Shown here: positions 1 to 9,535 of the stretch, in pieces
How the letters are laid out: the number at the start of each line of letters is the position of its first letter
Numbering within the stretch: the stretch's first letter is position 1
NCBI RefSeq assembly: GCF_003855155.1
Contig: NZ_CP034073.1
Span: 62,001-126,000, forward strand
From: Shewanella psychromarinicola
Lineage (GTDB): Bacteria; Pseudomonadota; Gammaproteobacteria; Enterobacterales; Shewanellaceae
Length of the DNA stretch: 64,000 nt
Direction of reading: 5' to 3'
Notes under the pieces: generated by a model
Database searches by the model: none
What the model saw: the letters and a program-made list of their open reading frames with translations, nothing else
What the model was told of the DNA's origin: nothing
Translations under genes and position numbers: made by a program

Positions 1-1
1 C

Positions 2-502
2 TATCAAGCCCATTACCGCGATAATGGCCGTCAAGATAACTTTATCTCTGACGTCGTTATCTTACGCTTTCAGGCCGAAGAACAAACCTATCAGTTAACC
101 CTTCCGGCCATTAACTCAGCCTCAGACGCCAAGCAATTTAATGCTCAACCCGCTTTAGGGTTAATTGATCAAACAGGCAAAACCATGGCGTTTACCCAAG
201 ATAAACTGATGAAATCTGGCTTGCAAATTGGACGAGATTTTGCCCAAGAAAATGCTCAGTATAATGACTCTGATGCCATAGCCGCTATCGCACCTAATAC
301 AGCCATAATCAGAAGATTAGCAACAGCAGCCATGGCAATAGCAAGCGAACAGGGCACCCAAGTAATGAGCAATTCCGCAGTTCCATTGGTTAAAAAGCCT
401 GAAGATATAACCCAAGCAGAAGTCAGTAGAATGCTAGATTATTGGTATCAAAAAGCGAATAACCACACCCAAGCCGAGTTTAAAGCTAAAATAAATCAAT
501 AA
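2..502 (+). CDS. DUF2057 (YccT/UPF0319-like) protein, 3' part
   Basis: The reading frame is open from the window edge to the TAA at 500-502, so the gene begins outside the window; the ATG at 185 is internal. The visible 166 residues align by eye with the C-terminal part of E. coli YccT: the block around FNAQPALGLID matches FDAAPRLELLD, and MLDYWYQKANNHTQAEF matches the conserved end LKYWFKLADPQTRNTF. YccT-family proteins are small exported proteins of poorly defined function, reported to affect curli secretion in enteric bacteria. The signal peptide would lie upstream. The family is fairly sure; the role here is unknown. Confidence 0.7.
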   Translation, partial: YQAHYRDNGRQDNFISDVVILRFQAEEQTYQLTLPAINSASDAKQFNAQPALGLIDQTGKTMAFTQDKLMKSGLQIGRDFAQENAQYNDSDAIAAIAPNTAIIRRLATAAMAIASEQGTQVMSNSAVPLVKKPEDITQAEVSRMLDYWYQKANNHTQAEFKAKINQ

Positions 503-526
503 TGATAGATTGTTATAAATCGAGTG

Positions 527-629
527 TTGAATTTAGATAGCTTGAATTTAGATAGCTTGAATTTGATAGCTTGAATTTGATAGCTTGAGTTTAGATAGCT
601 TGAGTTTAGATAGCTTGAGTTTAGATAGC
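527..629. repeat. 15-bp tandem repeat, seven copies
   Basis: Seven head-to-tail units of ttgaatttagatagc or ttgagtttagatagc (two are 14 bp, lacking one a) directly follow the DUF2057 gene. A degenerate array of the same unit lies at about 12815-12988, beyond the Mrp/stress-protein cluster. Slippage-type minisatellite; no coding function seen. Confidence 0.9.
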
Positions 630-882
630 CGCAAACATATCGATGATAATCGATTGGTTAGGAAATATATCGAAATGTTATTGGTGCTAATGTCAAAAAT
701 TAGCATCAGCCTGTAGTTAAAGAATTAAAAAACGAATATCCGCTTTATCGAATTAAGCCACAAGGTAATAATTGAGAATAATGACTGCATTGTCGGAATC
801 GCTGCCGTTGGTTACCCCAGCGCTAAAGTCAGTAAGATACTTTGAAGCCCCCTTATGTGGATATATCCTCAAGAGTATTTAG

Positions 883-934
883 AATCAATTAAGACAATCA
901 ATTAAGATAATCAATTAAAAAAATCAATTAAGAT
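883..934. repeat. 13-bp tandem repeat, four copies
   Basis: Four units of aatcaattaagat (with variants ending gac and aaa) stand in tandem in the intergenic region. Seen directly. Function unknown. Confidence 0.8.
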
Positions 935-1280
935 AATCACCTAGGCTTGCTTACATACCATATCTCCAGCTTTAGACACGCTTAATTATCTAATAAATAG
1001 TCAGTCGACTTTGTAGACCTCTTTTATATCGATTATTTATAGAAAAAAATAGTCCACGGTTAGCCACATGGTCACTGTTTTTTTCTTCAAATTTACAACA
1101 TACATTTTATCAACATTCATGTTCTACAAAATACATTTAGGCTCATCGTCTTGGCTGGTGAACTTTTGCTATCGATTCATTTCAATGAATTAAAATCATG
1201 TCTATTTTGTTATTGAGTTGTTAAATTGATAATATCCTTGTCATCGCACTGCTATACTCTAATTTACACGATTAAAAGCC

Positions 1281-2198
1281 TTGAGGTACTCTTTGTCCGA
1301 GCTAATTAACTATAAGCATTTGCGTTACTTCTGGGCTGTTGCACATGAAGGAAGCATAGCCAAGGCAAGTAAAAGCTTACATATCACACCCCATACTATT
1401 AGCGGACAACTCTCTTTATTAGAGGCTCGCATGGGCTGCGCATTGTTTGAAAAACAAGGGCGAAACTTGGTTTTAACGGAACCCGGTAGAACAGCGCTGA
1501 AATACGCTGATGACATTTTCAAATTAGGTCATGAACTCAGTAGTGTAATGCGAAGTTCTGCTTCATGTAACCAGACTGATTTTATGGTCGGTGTGGCAAG
1601 CTCTTTACCTAAAACGATTGTATGTAAAATTATTGAGCCCGCATTTCTCATACCTGATGGCATCAACCTGATAAGTACAGAGGGCCCGGTTTCAGGACTA
1701 TTGGCTGATCTATCCATGCACAAATTGGACATGGTTATCAGTGATGCGCCGACTAACACAACCCAGGGAACCAGCGTTTTTAATCATTACCTTGGTGAGT
1801 CTGGATTAACCTTTTTTGGGGTTCCTGAACTCAAAAAACGATTAGCACCGAGCTTTCCAAAATCGCTTCATCATGCTCCAATTTTATTGCCTACAGAACA
1901 ATTTGGAATACGGCAGTTATTTGATCAGTGGATTCATAGCCAAAAAATATTTCCTGATGTCGTGGGCCAATTTGATGACAGTGCCTTAATAAAGTCATTT
2001 GGACAACGAGGTCTAGGGGTCTTTTTTATGCCTACAGCGATAGCAGATGAAGTATGTCAGAACTTTGGTGTTCAAGTTATAGGGCAAACTAATGAGGTGA
2101 AACATAGGTTTTATGCGATTTCGGCTGAACGTAAAATCAGTCACCCTGCGGTTTTGGCCATTTGTAAGACGGCAAGGACCTCTATATTCTCTGATTGA
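1281..2198 (+). CDS. nhaR: NhaR-type LysR family transcriptional regulator
   Basis: This is a LysR-type regulator of about 300 residues. The N-terminal winged HTH has the NhaR hallmark INYKHLRYFWAVAHEGS followed by ITPHTISGQLSLLE; further on, HKLDMVISDAP, GQFDDSALIKSFG and AERKISHPAVL all match E. coli NhaR. NhaR activates sodium/proton antiporter genes in response to sodium. Here it lies 158 bp upstream of, and co-directional with, a complete Mrp antiporter operon, which makes that operon its likely target (inference). The start is TTG, either 1281 or 1293; no ATG fits in front of the HTH. A decayed fragment of a second NhaR-like gene lies at 12253-12450. Confidence 0.85.
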   Translation: MRYSLSELINYKHLRYFWAVAHEGSIAKASKSLHITPHTISGQLSLLEARMGCALFEKQGRNLVLTEPGRTALKYADDIFKLGHELSSVMRSSASCNQTDFMVGVASSLPKTIVCKIIEPAFLIPDGINLISTEGPVSGLLADLSMHKLDMVISDAPTNTTQGTSVFNHYLGESGLTFFGVPELKKRLAPSFPKSLHHAPILLPTEQFGIRQLFDQWIHSQKIFPDVVGQFDDSALIKSFGQRGLGVFFMPTAIADEVCQNFGVQVIGQTNEVKHRFYAISAERKISHPAVLAICKTARTSIFSD

Positions 2199-2356
2199 GC
2201 TGCACATGTGTAAAGCATCTCCGAGCTTTAATTCTCCTATTTTATCGATAAATTCTACTTAAAATGTCGTTTTATTCGACTGTTAATTAATCCCCCTGTG
2301 GTTAACAATCTAGGCTTATAAATACACCTGAAATTGACCTAGGGTATTAAGAAACA

Positions 2357-2929
2357 ATGAAACGTCTTAATGAGGGAAATGAAGCGCCGCGTGCACAGTG
2401 CACCTTTAGTTTTCGCTCGGTGATCAGCTGGGCGTTCTTGATCCGAGTCGTCTTTTTCAGCATTTTTTGGGCATTACTGGTGCGTTGGCAACAAAGTTCG
2501 CTGGGGGTAGGCATTGTTTTTATTACCATTGCGAGCCTGCTCAGCCTCTATTTGGCACAACAAAAACAGCAAAAAAATCAGTGGCTAAGAAGCCCTCTCA
2601 ATCTATTATCCTTTCTACAATACTTCATTGTACAGTCCTTACTTGGCGGGTGGACTATCGCAAAGCTGGCACTTACCGCTAAGCCTAACCTTGCACCTGG
2701 TTTTATAACGTATTACACCAATTTGGCAAACGAGTCCCAAGTTTTGACCTTTATGCAAGTCTTAAGTTTGTTGCCTGGTACGGTAAGCGCCAAGCAGAAT
2801 GGTCGAGTGATCACCATTCATGTGATGAATATGAACGAATTTGATCATGCCGAAATCGACGATTGCCAAATGCGCATAAGCAAGCTTTTAGGGACTCCCG
2901 TTCAACCATTCATTGAGGAGAAAAAATGA
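2357..2929 (+). CDS. mrpE: Mrp-type Na+/H+ antiporter subunit E
   Basis: This 190-residue membrane protein is the first gene of the Mrp/Mnh antiporter operon. It has two or three hydrophobic segments in residues 25-110 and then the MrpE-type soluble tail with FMQVLSLLPGTVSAKQNGRVITIHV; LLPGT is the family signature. MrpE is a small accessory subunit needed for assembly of the multisubunit secondary antiporter that exports sodium in exchange for protons at the inner membrane. Its stop overlaps the mrpF start (ATGATGA), showing tight translational coupling. The N-terminal 20 residues are unusually polar for the family. Confidence 0.9.
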   Translation: MKRLNEGNEAPRAQCTFSFRSVISWAFLIRVVFFSIFWALLVRWQQSSLGVGIVFITIASLLSLYLAQQKQQKNQWLRSPLNLLSFLQYFIVQSLLGGWTIAKLALTAKPNLAPGFITYYTNLANESQVLTFMQVLSLLPGTVSAKQNGRVITIHVMNMNEFDHAEIDDCQMRISKLLGTPVQPFIEEKK

Positions 2930-3186
2930 TGACGACTTTTTTATTAATAGTCGCCCTCGCGTTGGCTATGTTACTGCTATTGAGTCTGCTGCGTCTATTG
3001 CGCGCGCCAAGTTACGCCGATTGCCTTTTGACAACACAGTTGGTGGGAACTATCGGTGTGGCTGTACTCGCGCTAATGTCGGTTATCCAACGTCAGCCTT
3101 ACCTGCTCGATGTCGCCTTGGTACTTGCGTTGCTAACGTCAATAACGATTGTGACCTTTACACAACTTCGAGGGACACCTCAATGA
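2926..3186 (+). CDS. mrpF: Mrp-type Na+/H+ antiporter subunit F
   Basis: An 86-residue, almost wholly hydrophobic protein with three predicted membrane helices, of normal length for MrpF. The central LRAPSYADCLLTTQLVGT is the typical MrpF block (R-A-P-x-x-x-D-R/C). It overlaps mrpE at its start and mrpG at its end (ATGA at 3183-3186), so it belongs to the same transcript. It is a structural subunit of the Mrp complex. Confidence 0.9.
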   Translation: MMTTFLLIVALALAMLLLLSLLRLLRAPSYADCLLTTQLVGTIGVAVLALMSVIQRQPYLLDVALVLALLTSITIVTFTQLRGTPQ

Positions 3187-3494
3187 ATATAGCTGACAGC
3201 TTCAGTTTGCTATTTTGCCTAGTAGGTCTTTTCTTCTTCTTTGCTGGCACGGTCGGCTTAATCCGGTTCCCGGACGTCTTAAGTCGCCTACATGCCATAA
3301 CAAAAGCCGACAATCTGGGTCTTGGGTTAATCGCAATTGGGCTATTACCACAGTTATCTTCGCCTACTGATGCATTGAAATTAGTACTCATTTGGGGATT
3401 AGTCATTTTTTCAAGCGCAGCCTGTAGCTATTTGATCGCATCTCAAGTGATTGAGGAGCAATCGCCGCCGCATTCAGTTGAGGATAAATCATGA
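3183..3494 (+). CDS. mrpG: Mrp-type Na+/H+ antiporter subunit G
   Basis: 103 residues starting at the ATG that overlaps the mrpF stop; the open frame continues upstream, but that part is only an overlap with mrpE/F. It shows the MrpG/MnhG/PhaG signature GLIRFPDVLSRLHAITKADNLG and three membrane helices. It is an accessory subunit of the antiporter. It overlaps the next gene (ATGA at 3491-3494). Confidence 0.9.
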   Translation: MNIADSFSLLFCLVGLFFFFAGTVGLIRFPDVLSRLHAITKADNLGLGLIAIGLLPQLSSPTDALKLVLIWGLVIFSSAACSYLIASQVIEEQSPPHSVEDKS

Positions 3495-3802
3495 GCCTTA
3501 TGACAATTTTCGATGCACTGTTAATACTAAGCATCCTCACGCTTGGCTGGATGAGTATCTTTTCGATATCTCTGTTTCGCTGTATCGTATTTTTTGTTTG
3601 TTTGGGGCTTTTAGCCACCATTGCTTGGGGACAGCTCGGGGCATTCGACGTGGCTATTGCCGAAGCCGCTATTGGTGCAGGAATTACCGGCGCTCTGCTG
3701 CTGGCGGCATGGAACCGTATTCGGCCTCGCCATTCAAAGGAAGTCGATCGAAATCCTGCCTCGGCGAAGATCAACCCATCGGATACTAAAGAACATGTTT
3801 AA
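3491..3802 (+). CDS. DUF4040 Mrp subunit (MrpA C-terminal / MbhD-like)
   Basis: This 103-residue protein has three hydrophobic segments and the motif GAFDVAIAEAAIGAGITGALLLAAW, typical of the DUF4040 / MbhD-like domain that forms part of the C-terminal region of full-length MrpA and stands alone as MbhD in membrane-bound hydrogenases. Here it is a separate gene, so the MrpA C-terminus is split off. It overlaps mrpG by 4 bp at its start and the mrpB-like gene by 8 bp at its end. The charged 20-residue tail is probably cytoplasmic. Confidence 0.8.
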   Translation: MSLMTIFDALLILSILTLGWMSIFSISLFRCIVFFVCLGLLATIAWGQLGAFDVAIAEAAIGAGITGALLLAAWNRIRPRHSKEVDRNPASAKINPSDTKEHV

Positions 3803-4541
3803 TAAAATAGATATTGAATATGCAGGAGCCGCAGTCGATCAAAATGCATCAAACTTGATTGCCTCACTATTGGTCGCCGGGCTTTTATTTGTACTGATTC
3901 TAATAGTACTTAACTATGACGCCCATTACGCGGGGTTAGAACCCTTAGTGACGCAGAGTATCGACCTCAGTGGTGTGACGAATCCAGTTACCGCAGTGTT
4001 ACTCAATTTTCGCGCTTACGACACCTTGCTTGAAATCGCAGTGCTGCTGGTTGTAGTCATTGCTGTTCTGCCTATTAACGATCGTCATGCATCGTTCTTT
4101 AAACGCACCGTGGAAACAAAAAACAACCTTGTTCTATCGGCACTGCAGCGCTGGATTGCGCCTGCAATGGTGCTCTTTGCTGGTTATCTACTTTGGGCTG
4201 GTGCTTCTCAGCCTGGTGGCGCATTTCAGGCTGGCGCTTTGTTAACAGGCGCTAGCGTGCTGCTTTTCCAAAGTAACACTTATCACGTCAACTACACGTC
4301 TATCATGGCACGCATTTTGTTGACCATTGGTTTGGCCGTCTTTGTCATCATAGGCACAGGGCTAATTTGGTTTGAAGGCGGATTGCTTGCTTATCCATTA
4401 GCATTTTCAGGCATGCTTATACTCCTTATAGAGGCATGCGCTACCGTGTCGATAGCGCTTGCGCTAGCGTCGCTCTATAGCAGCCTTATTGATACTGCAT
4501 ATTCCACTGTCAGTAACATTACACATAGGCCTGCAAAATGA
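3795..4541 (+). CDS. mrpB: Mrp-type Na+/H+ antiporter subunit B (MnhB domain)
   Basis: 248 residues from the ATG at 3795; the longer upstream frame is overlap with the DUF4040 gene. The N-terminal 95 residues resemble the MbhE/MrpA-C region (LLNFRAYDTLLEIAVLL is the typical R-x-x-D-T-x-x-E block). Residues 115-245 are the MnhB domain with GASQPGGAFQAGALLTGA. So one protein carries the last part of MrpA and MrpB. It overlaps mrpC by 4 bp. Confidence 0.85.
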   Translation: MFNKIDIEYAGAAVDQNASNLIASLLVAGLLFVLILIVLNYDAHYAGLEPLVTQSIDLSGVTNPVTAVLLNFRAYDTLLEIAVLLVVVIAVLPINDRHASFFKRTVETKNNLVLSALQRWIAPAMVLFAGYLLWAGASQPGGAFQAGALLTGASVLLFQSNTYHVNYTSIMARILLTIGLAVFVIIGTGLIWFEGGLLAYPLAFSGMLILLIEACATVSIALALASLYSSLIDTAYSTVSNITHRPAK

Positions 4542-4837
4542 CTTCCACATTACTTTACAGCCTTGCTGGTTTAGGTTTATTTGCTATTGGTCTTTTTGGC
4601 GTTGTCGTTGCTAGCCATGTGATGCGAAAAATACTGGCGTTAAATGTAATGGGCGTGGGTATCTTTATGTTCTTAATTGCATTGGCCAAGCACAGTCAAA
4701 ATGTGTTCGACCCAGTGCCTCACGCCATGGTATTGACAGGCATTGTCATCGCCGTAGCAGGAACCGCACTGGCGCTTAACCTGATGGTTAGAATTCATAA
4801 TATGGATGAGCCTAGCCAAGAGAAACCCAAGTTATGA
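4538..4837 (+). CDS. mrpC: Mrp-type Na+/H+ antiporter subunit C (NuoK-like)
   Basis: A 99-residue protein with three membrane helices, homologous to complex I subunit NuoK. HAMVLTGIVIAVAGTALALNL is the characteristic second half, where the H-A-L/M-V-L-T-x-I-V motif is shared by MrpC and NuoK. It overlaps both neighbours by 4 bp. It is a core part of the Mrp membrane module. Confidence 0.9.
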   Translation: MTSTLLYSLAGLGLFAIGLFGVVVASHVMRKILALNVMGVGIFMFLIALAKHSQNVFDPVPHAMVLTGIVIAVAGTALALNLMVRIHNMDEPSQEKPKL

Positions 4838-6348
4838 ATAGCCTAACCTCATCGCTGTTTTTACCGGCCATCGTATTTTTGCCGCTAGTGGCATCGATAA
4901 TGGCGTTTCTGATAAGTCGAAATAGGCAGCAAGGCCGTATCAATGTGTATTTTGCCATTTTGCAGTTTTTGGTGGTTATTTTAATGACCATTCTGTTTTT
5001 AAATGAGCAGACTTATCAGAGCGACCGCTATGTGATTGGTGGGTGGGGAGCACCTCTTGGCATTGACCTAGTCGTCGATGGCTTTTCAATCCTGATGATC
5101 GCGCTTACTGGATTGCTTACGCTCTTAATAACGATCTATAGCGCATCATATTTTTCAGAAAATTATCCTTCAGCTGAAAAAGGCGTGCGTTTTTGGCCTC
5201 TATGGTGGCTATTAATCTCAGGGCTCAATGCGCTATTTGTGTCAGGAGATGCTTTTAATATTTATGTCTGCCTAGAAATTATTGGACTTTCTGCCGCTGC
5301 GTTGGTCGCTCTGCAAGGCACTAGAGCGGCTTTAATAGCCGCGTTACGATATTTGTTAGTCGGCCTATTAGGTTCACTGTTCTATCTGTTGGCCATTGTA
5401 ATACTCTATCGTAGTCATGGAACGCTAGATCTCATGCAAATCGCAGCCAGTACGGATAATGGACTGCCTGATAAAGTCGCGATGATACTTATCACTATTG
5501 GACTGCTGCTCAAGATAGCCTTATTTCCGCTGCACTTTTGGTTACCCCAAGCACACGCAAACGCCCCAACACCAGTGAGCGCAATACTTTCTGCGCTAGT
5601 AGTTAAAGCTTCACTTTATATATTGATAAAATTTTGGTTTGACGTATTAGGTGAAACGACGACTTTTGGCGCTTCCCAGGTGTTGGGGGCATTGGGTGGT
5701 GCTGCGATTATTTATGGGTCATGGAGCGCATTTCGTGCCACACAGTTAAAGGTTCTTATTGCCTATTCTACCGTCGCCCAACTTGGCTACATTTTTTTAT
5801 TGTTTCCGTTAAGTGAGTATTCCATTGGTGTTAACTCGTTTTCCGGTTCAGCATCACAGGCAGCCATTTATTTCATCGTCGCACATGCGTGCGCAAAGGC
5901 GGCGATGTTTTTATCGGCAGGTAATTTGATCCTATCACAAGGTAACGGCGAGATTGCTCAACTCAAGGGTATCGCGATGCGCGAACCGCTTAATGTTTTA
6001 GTGTTTGCGATCGCGGGGATCAGTCTAATTGGCTTACCACCAAGTGCGGGCTTTATCGCCAAATGGTTACTACTGACAACATCTATCGAGAGTGGTCAGT
6101 GGTGGTGGGTGATCGTAGTGATTGCAGGTGGTCTCTTAGGGGCTATGTATTTGTTCAAAATATTAAGTGTGGCGTTTTCTGGCAACACAGTTGATGCAGA
6201 ACCCGCCTACCAGCAACCGAAAGAAAAAGTCTCCGGCGTCATGACCACGGTCGCACTGATACTTGCATTGATTACCTTAGCGTTAGGTTTCAACTCAGAG
6301 TTTATTCTTAATATCAGCAATACAACAAGCGAGGTCATTGGCATATGA
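4834..6348 (+). CDS. mrpD: Mrp-type Na+/H+ antiporter subunit D (antiporter-like)
   Basis: A 504-residue polytopic protein of the proton-antiporter family (Proton_antipo_M; related to NuoL/M/N). The functional residues of the family are visible: Glu148 in helix 5 (FNIYVCLEIIGLSAAAL) and Lys227 in helix 7 (LLLKIALFPLHFWLP), with the A-P-T-P-V-S-A loop after it. It is a proton/sodium translocating subunit of the inner-membrane complex. It overlaps mrpC (ATGA) and the following 1051-residue subunit by 4 bp. Confidence 0.9.
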   Translation: MNSLTSSLFLPAIVFLPLVASIMAFLISRNRQQGRINVYFAILQFLVVILMTILFLNEQTYQSDRYVIGGWGAPLGIDLVVDGFSILMIALTGLLTLLITIYSASYFSENYPSAEKGVRFWPLWWLLISGLNALFVSGDAFNIYVCLEIIGLSAAALVALQGTRAALIAALRYLLVGLLGSLFYLLAIVILYRSHGTLDLMQIAASTDNGLPDKVAMILITIGLLLKIALFPLHFWLPQAHANAPTPVSAILSALVVKASLYILIKFWFDVLGETTTFGASQVLGALGGAAIIYGSWSAFRATQLKVLIAYSTVAQLGYIFLLFPLSEYSIGVNSFSGSASQAAIYFIVAHACAKAAMFLSAGNLILSQGNGEIAQLKGIAMREPLNVLVFAIAGISLIGLPPSAGFIAKWLLLTTSIESGQWWWVIVVIAGGLLGAMYLFKILSVAFSGNTVDAEPAYQQPKEKVSGVMTTVALILALITLALGFNSEFILNISNTTSEVIGI

Positions 6349-9300
6349 ACCTAAGCGCACTATTACCCGCATTGATTGTAATTTGTCCAATTTTGGTGGG
6401 CGTTGCTGTAATGGCGACGCCGGAGCACAAAACTACTTTGCGTAGAAGCCTAAATATTGGCGGCGCACTGATCACACTCAGTCTGATAGCCATGCTGTTG
6501 TCGGGTGTATCCAATGGCTTAGATTTTGAAACGCGTCTGCCACTATTACCCAATATTGATTTTGTACTCCATGGCGACTCTCTGTCACTTCTCTTTGTCA
6601 GTTTGTCTGGATTCTTATGGTTATTTACCACTATCTACGCCATCGGCTATTTTAAAAACACACTTAATCGAAGCCGCTTTTTTGCCTTCTTTAGCTTATG
6701 TGTAGGCGCGACAATTGGATTAGCGCTTGCTGGCAATTTAGTGACGTTTTTGATCTTTTACGAACTACTCACACTCGTTACCTATCCGTTGATTGCTCAT
6801 AAAGGGAACCCGGCATCAATCAAAGCCGCACGGATCTATCTTGTTTATACCATGATTGGCGGCGCATTGCTTTTAACCGGCGTAGTATGGCTAAAAGTGA
6901 TAGCAGGCCCTCTCGACTTCACGTCAGCCGGGGTGCTGGAGGGAGTACCAGGCCTAGATAGGACACATTTACAGATAATTTTTGTACTACTTATTACGGG
7001 TTTAGGCGTTAAAGCGGCGCTGTTTCCATTGCATGGCTGGTTGCCTATCTCGATGGCCGCCCCTGCACCGGTCAGTGCCTTGTTGCATGCCGTTGCGGTC
7101 GTCAAAGCCGGCGCATTTGGTATTGTGCGAGTCGTTTACGATATTTACGGTGTTGAATTTACCAGAGACTTGGGGCTGACCATTTTACTGGCAGCTATCG
7201 CCGGGTTTACCATTATCTACGGCTCTATTCGTGCCTTGAGTCAAGATGATCTAAAAAGACGACTAGCCTACTCAACGGTAAGTCAGGTGTCGTATATCGC
7301 ACTCGGAACGGCGATTGCGGGGCCAATTGCGACTATTGGTGGCCTTATTCATCTGGTTCATCAAGGGTTAATGAAAATCACGCTGTTTTTCTGTGCGGGT
7401 AATCTCGCCGAAACGATTGGCGTTCACAAGATTAGCCAAATGAACGGCGCAGGCAAGCGCATGCCGCTTACCATGGCGGCGTTTACCATCGCTTCGTTTG
7501 GTATGATCGGCGTACCTCCGATCGCAGGCTTTGTTTCAAAATGGTATTTAGGTGTCGGCGCACTGGAGGCAGAGGCCTATTGGGTTCTCGGTGTTCTGGC
7601 CATAAGCAGTCTGTTGAACGCCGCTTATTTCTTGCCAATAATTCACGCTGTTTGGTTCAAAGAGCAAGATCAGCCGTGGCCCAAAAATTCACCAACATTA
7701 AGGTTAGAAGCCCATTGGATGCTGCTTTTACCCCCTTTGGTTACCGCTTTTTGTGCATTCGCTGTGGGGCTATTTGCGTCTTCGTCTTTCAGTCCACTCG
7801 CGTGGTCGTCGTTAATCGCGGCGCGGGAATACCAATCAATCCTCCCAGACATTTCTGGCATAGTGCCTAAGTACAGCACCGGCCATCTTTGGATTTTGAT
7901 TTTACCCAGTCTCTTGCTAACAGCCATGGCGTTTAAGAAATTACGAGATAGGGTGATCCTATTGACGCCTCTTGCACCACTGCCTGCATTGGCCGCGGCG
8001 CTATTTATCGTTAATGAAGATATAGTTGAACACTCTTTTCTACTATTGACCGCTGCGATTTGGTTTATTGCAGCTCTCTATGCCCAAGCTTATATGGCTA
8101 TGGATAAGAAACGAAACCGATTTTACCTGTTCTTTCTACTGACGATGGTGGGCAACTTCGGCGTGGTGTTATCTCAGGAAATATCATCATTTATTACCTT
8201 TTTCGCTCTGATGAGTTTCTCTGCCTACCCACTGATCCTCCATTCAGAAAGTGACGAGGCAAAATCGGCGGCGACTACCTATATAAGATGGGTAATATTT
8301 GGAGAAATAGTCTTATTTCTCGCATTAGTTGGCAGGACTTATTACGATCAATTCGGGGGCGACCCGCTACCTATCGTGTGGGTATCCGCATTGTTGATTA
8401 TCGGTTTTGGCGTTAAAGCTGGCCTTGCAACCTTGCATGTATGGCTACCCAAAGCTCACCCCGTTGCCCCCATCCCAGCCAGTGCATTGCTCAGTGCAGT
8501 TATGGTGAAAGTAGGTTTGTTAGGTTGGATACGTTTTCTCCCGTTGGGTGATGAAGCTATAAATGTGCTGGCACAACCTATGATGGCACTTGGTTTTGCT
8601 GCGGCATTCTTGGCGGCTATTTATGGTGCACTCCAAGACAACCCCAAAACCGTATTAGCGTATTCAACCATTAGTCAGCTCGGCATTATTGTTGCCAGTA
8701 TTGGCTTTGCCTTAGCATTCCCTGACAGCTGGGAGCTATTGTTGCCCGCCGTAGTGCTGTTCGCTATGCATCATGGGTTTGCCAAGGCGACCTTGTTTTT
8801 TAGCGTTGGACTGAGTTCAGCGCTAAAACCAACCAGTAAACTTGCCCCCTACTTATGGCTGCTGATATTCATTCCCGCCCTATCATTAATCGGCGTACCC
8901 TTTAGCAGTGGAGCATTGGCAAAGGTATCGCTTAAAGATGCAACGTCAAGCTGGCCATTGTTCTCGACGCTTCTGATCATTTCAGCCATTGGTACTTCAT
9001 TGCTAATGGTGCGATTTATCGAACTAATGAGAAAACAGGCCACCTTAAGTACACCCCGCGCGACACCATGTTGGGGGCTTATCTTGCCAACTGCGCTTTC
9101 AGCCTTTATGTGTGTAGGCTACTTTTATACAAGATCATTTTTTGAATTTAACAGTTACCACGCGATTGTATCAACACTAAGTTGGTCTGCGCTTTGGCCT
9201 GTTTTTGCTGGGGTATTGGTTATGTTAGCCACTGCAAAACTGCGCGCCAAGATACCCACTCCACCCGCGGGTGATTTATTAGTCATCTATCGAGAAGTTG

Positions 9301-9500
9301 CACGGTTACTCGATAAAAGCATAAGAATAACAGTCGCTTTGAGTAACATAATTGCGCGCTATTTAAGTATTCTTGGTGACCACTCAAAAGTATGGGCGCT
9401 ATCCATGCCAACCCGTTTAAGTAAGCAATTATCGATCGAGACTCCTGGCATGGTCATGGTCGTCATTTTAGCCGCGCTACTTTATTCATTTCTAACCTAA
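6345..9500 (+). CDS. Double-domain antiporter subunit (MrpA/MrpD-like fusion)
   Basis: 1051 residues with two consecutive Proton_antipo_M units, about 1-480 and 560-960. The first unit keeps the ion-path residues: Glu140 (LIFYELLTLVTYPL) and Lys223 (GVKAALFPLHGWLP). In the second unit Lys691 is kept (GVKAGLATLHVWLP), but the helix-5 glutamate position is alanine (Ala621, TFFALMSFSAYPL), so this half may be structural or altered. MrpA of other bacteria has one such unit plus a C-terminal DUF4040/MbhE part; here that part is encoded by separate upstream genes and a second antiporter-like unit is fused instead. It overlaps mrpD by 4 bp and is last of the Mrp genes. Confidence 0.8.
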   Translation: MNLSALLPALIVICPILVGVAVMATPEHKTTLRRSLNIGGALITLSLIAMLLSGVSNGLDFETRLPLLPNIDFVLHGDSLSLLFVSLSGFLWLFTTIYAIGYFKNTLNRSRFFAFFSLCVGATIGLALAGNLVTFLIFYELLTLVTYPLIAHKGNPASIKAARIYLVYTMIGGALLLTGVVWLKVIAGPLDFTSAGVLEGVPGLDRTHLQIIFVLLITGLGVKAALFPLHGWLPISMAAPAPVSALLHAVAVVKAGAFGIVRVVYDIYGVEFTRDLGLTILLAAIAGFTIIYGSIRALSQDDLKRRLAYSTVSQVSYIALGTAIAGPIATIGGLIHLVHQGLMKITLFFCAGNLAETIGVHKISQMNGAGKRMPLTMAAFTIASFGMIGVPPIAGFVSKWYLGVGALEAEAYWVLGVLAISSLLNAAYFLPIIHAVWFKEQDQPWPKNSPTLRLEAHWMLLLPPLVTAFCAFAVGLFASSSFSPLAWSSLIAAREYQSILPDISGIVPKYSTGHLWILILPSLLLTAMAFKKLRDRVILLTPLAPLPALAAALFIVNEDIVEHSFLLLTAAIWFIAALYAQAYMAMDKKRNRFYLFFLLTMVGNFGVVLSQEISSFITFFALMSFSAYPLILHSESDEAKSAATTYIRWVIFGEIVLFLALVGRTYYDQFGGDPLPIVWVSALLIIGFGVKAGLATLHVWLPKAHPVAPIPASALLSAVMVKVGLLGWIRFLPLGDEAINVLAQPMMALGFAAAFLAAIYGALQDNPKTVLAYSTISQLGIIVASIGFALAFPDSWELLLPAVVLFAMHHGFAKATLFFSVGLSSALKPTSKLAPYLWLLIFIPALSLIGVPFSSGALAKVSLKDATSSWPLFSTLLIISAIGTSLLMVRFIELMRKQATLSTPRATPCWGLILPTALSAFMCVGYFYTRSFFEFNSYHAIVSTLSWSALWPVFAGVLVMLATAKLRAKIPTPPAGDLLVIYREVARLLDKSIRITVALSNIIARYLSILGDHSKVWALSMPTRLSKQLSIETPGMVMVVILAALLYSFLT

Positions 9501-9535
9501 CCCGATGCGTCAAATCAACAGCTGGAGATAAACCT

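Larger units (their letters stand above)
503..1280. other. Non-coding stretch with tandem repeats
   Basis: No convincing gene was found. It holds two tandem-repeat arrays (527-629 and 883-934), and then AT-rich sequence up to the nhaR-like gene. Short open stretches around 690-850 have no start or family signature; they may be old coding remnants. Confidence 0.6.
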
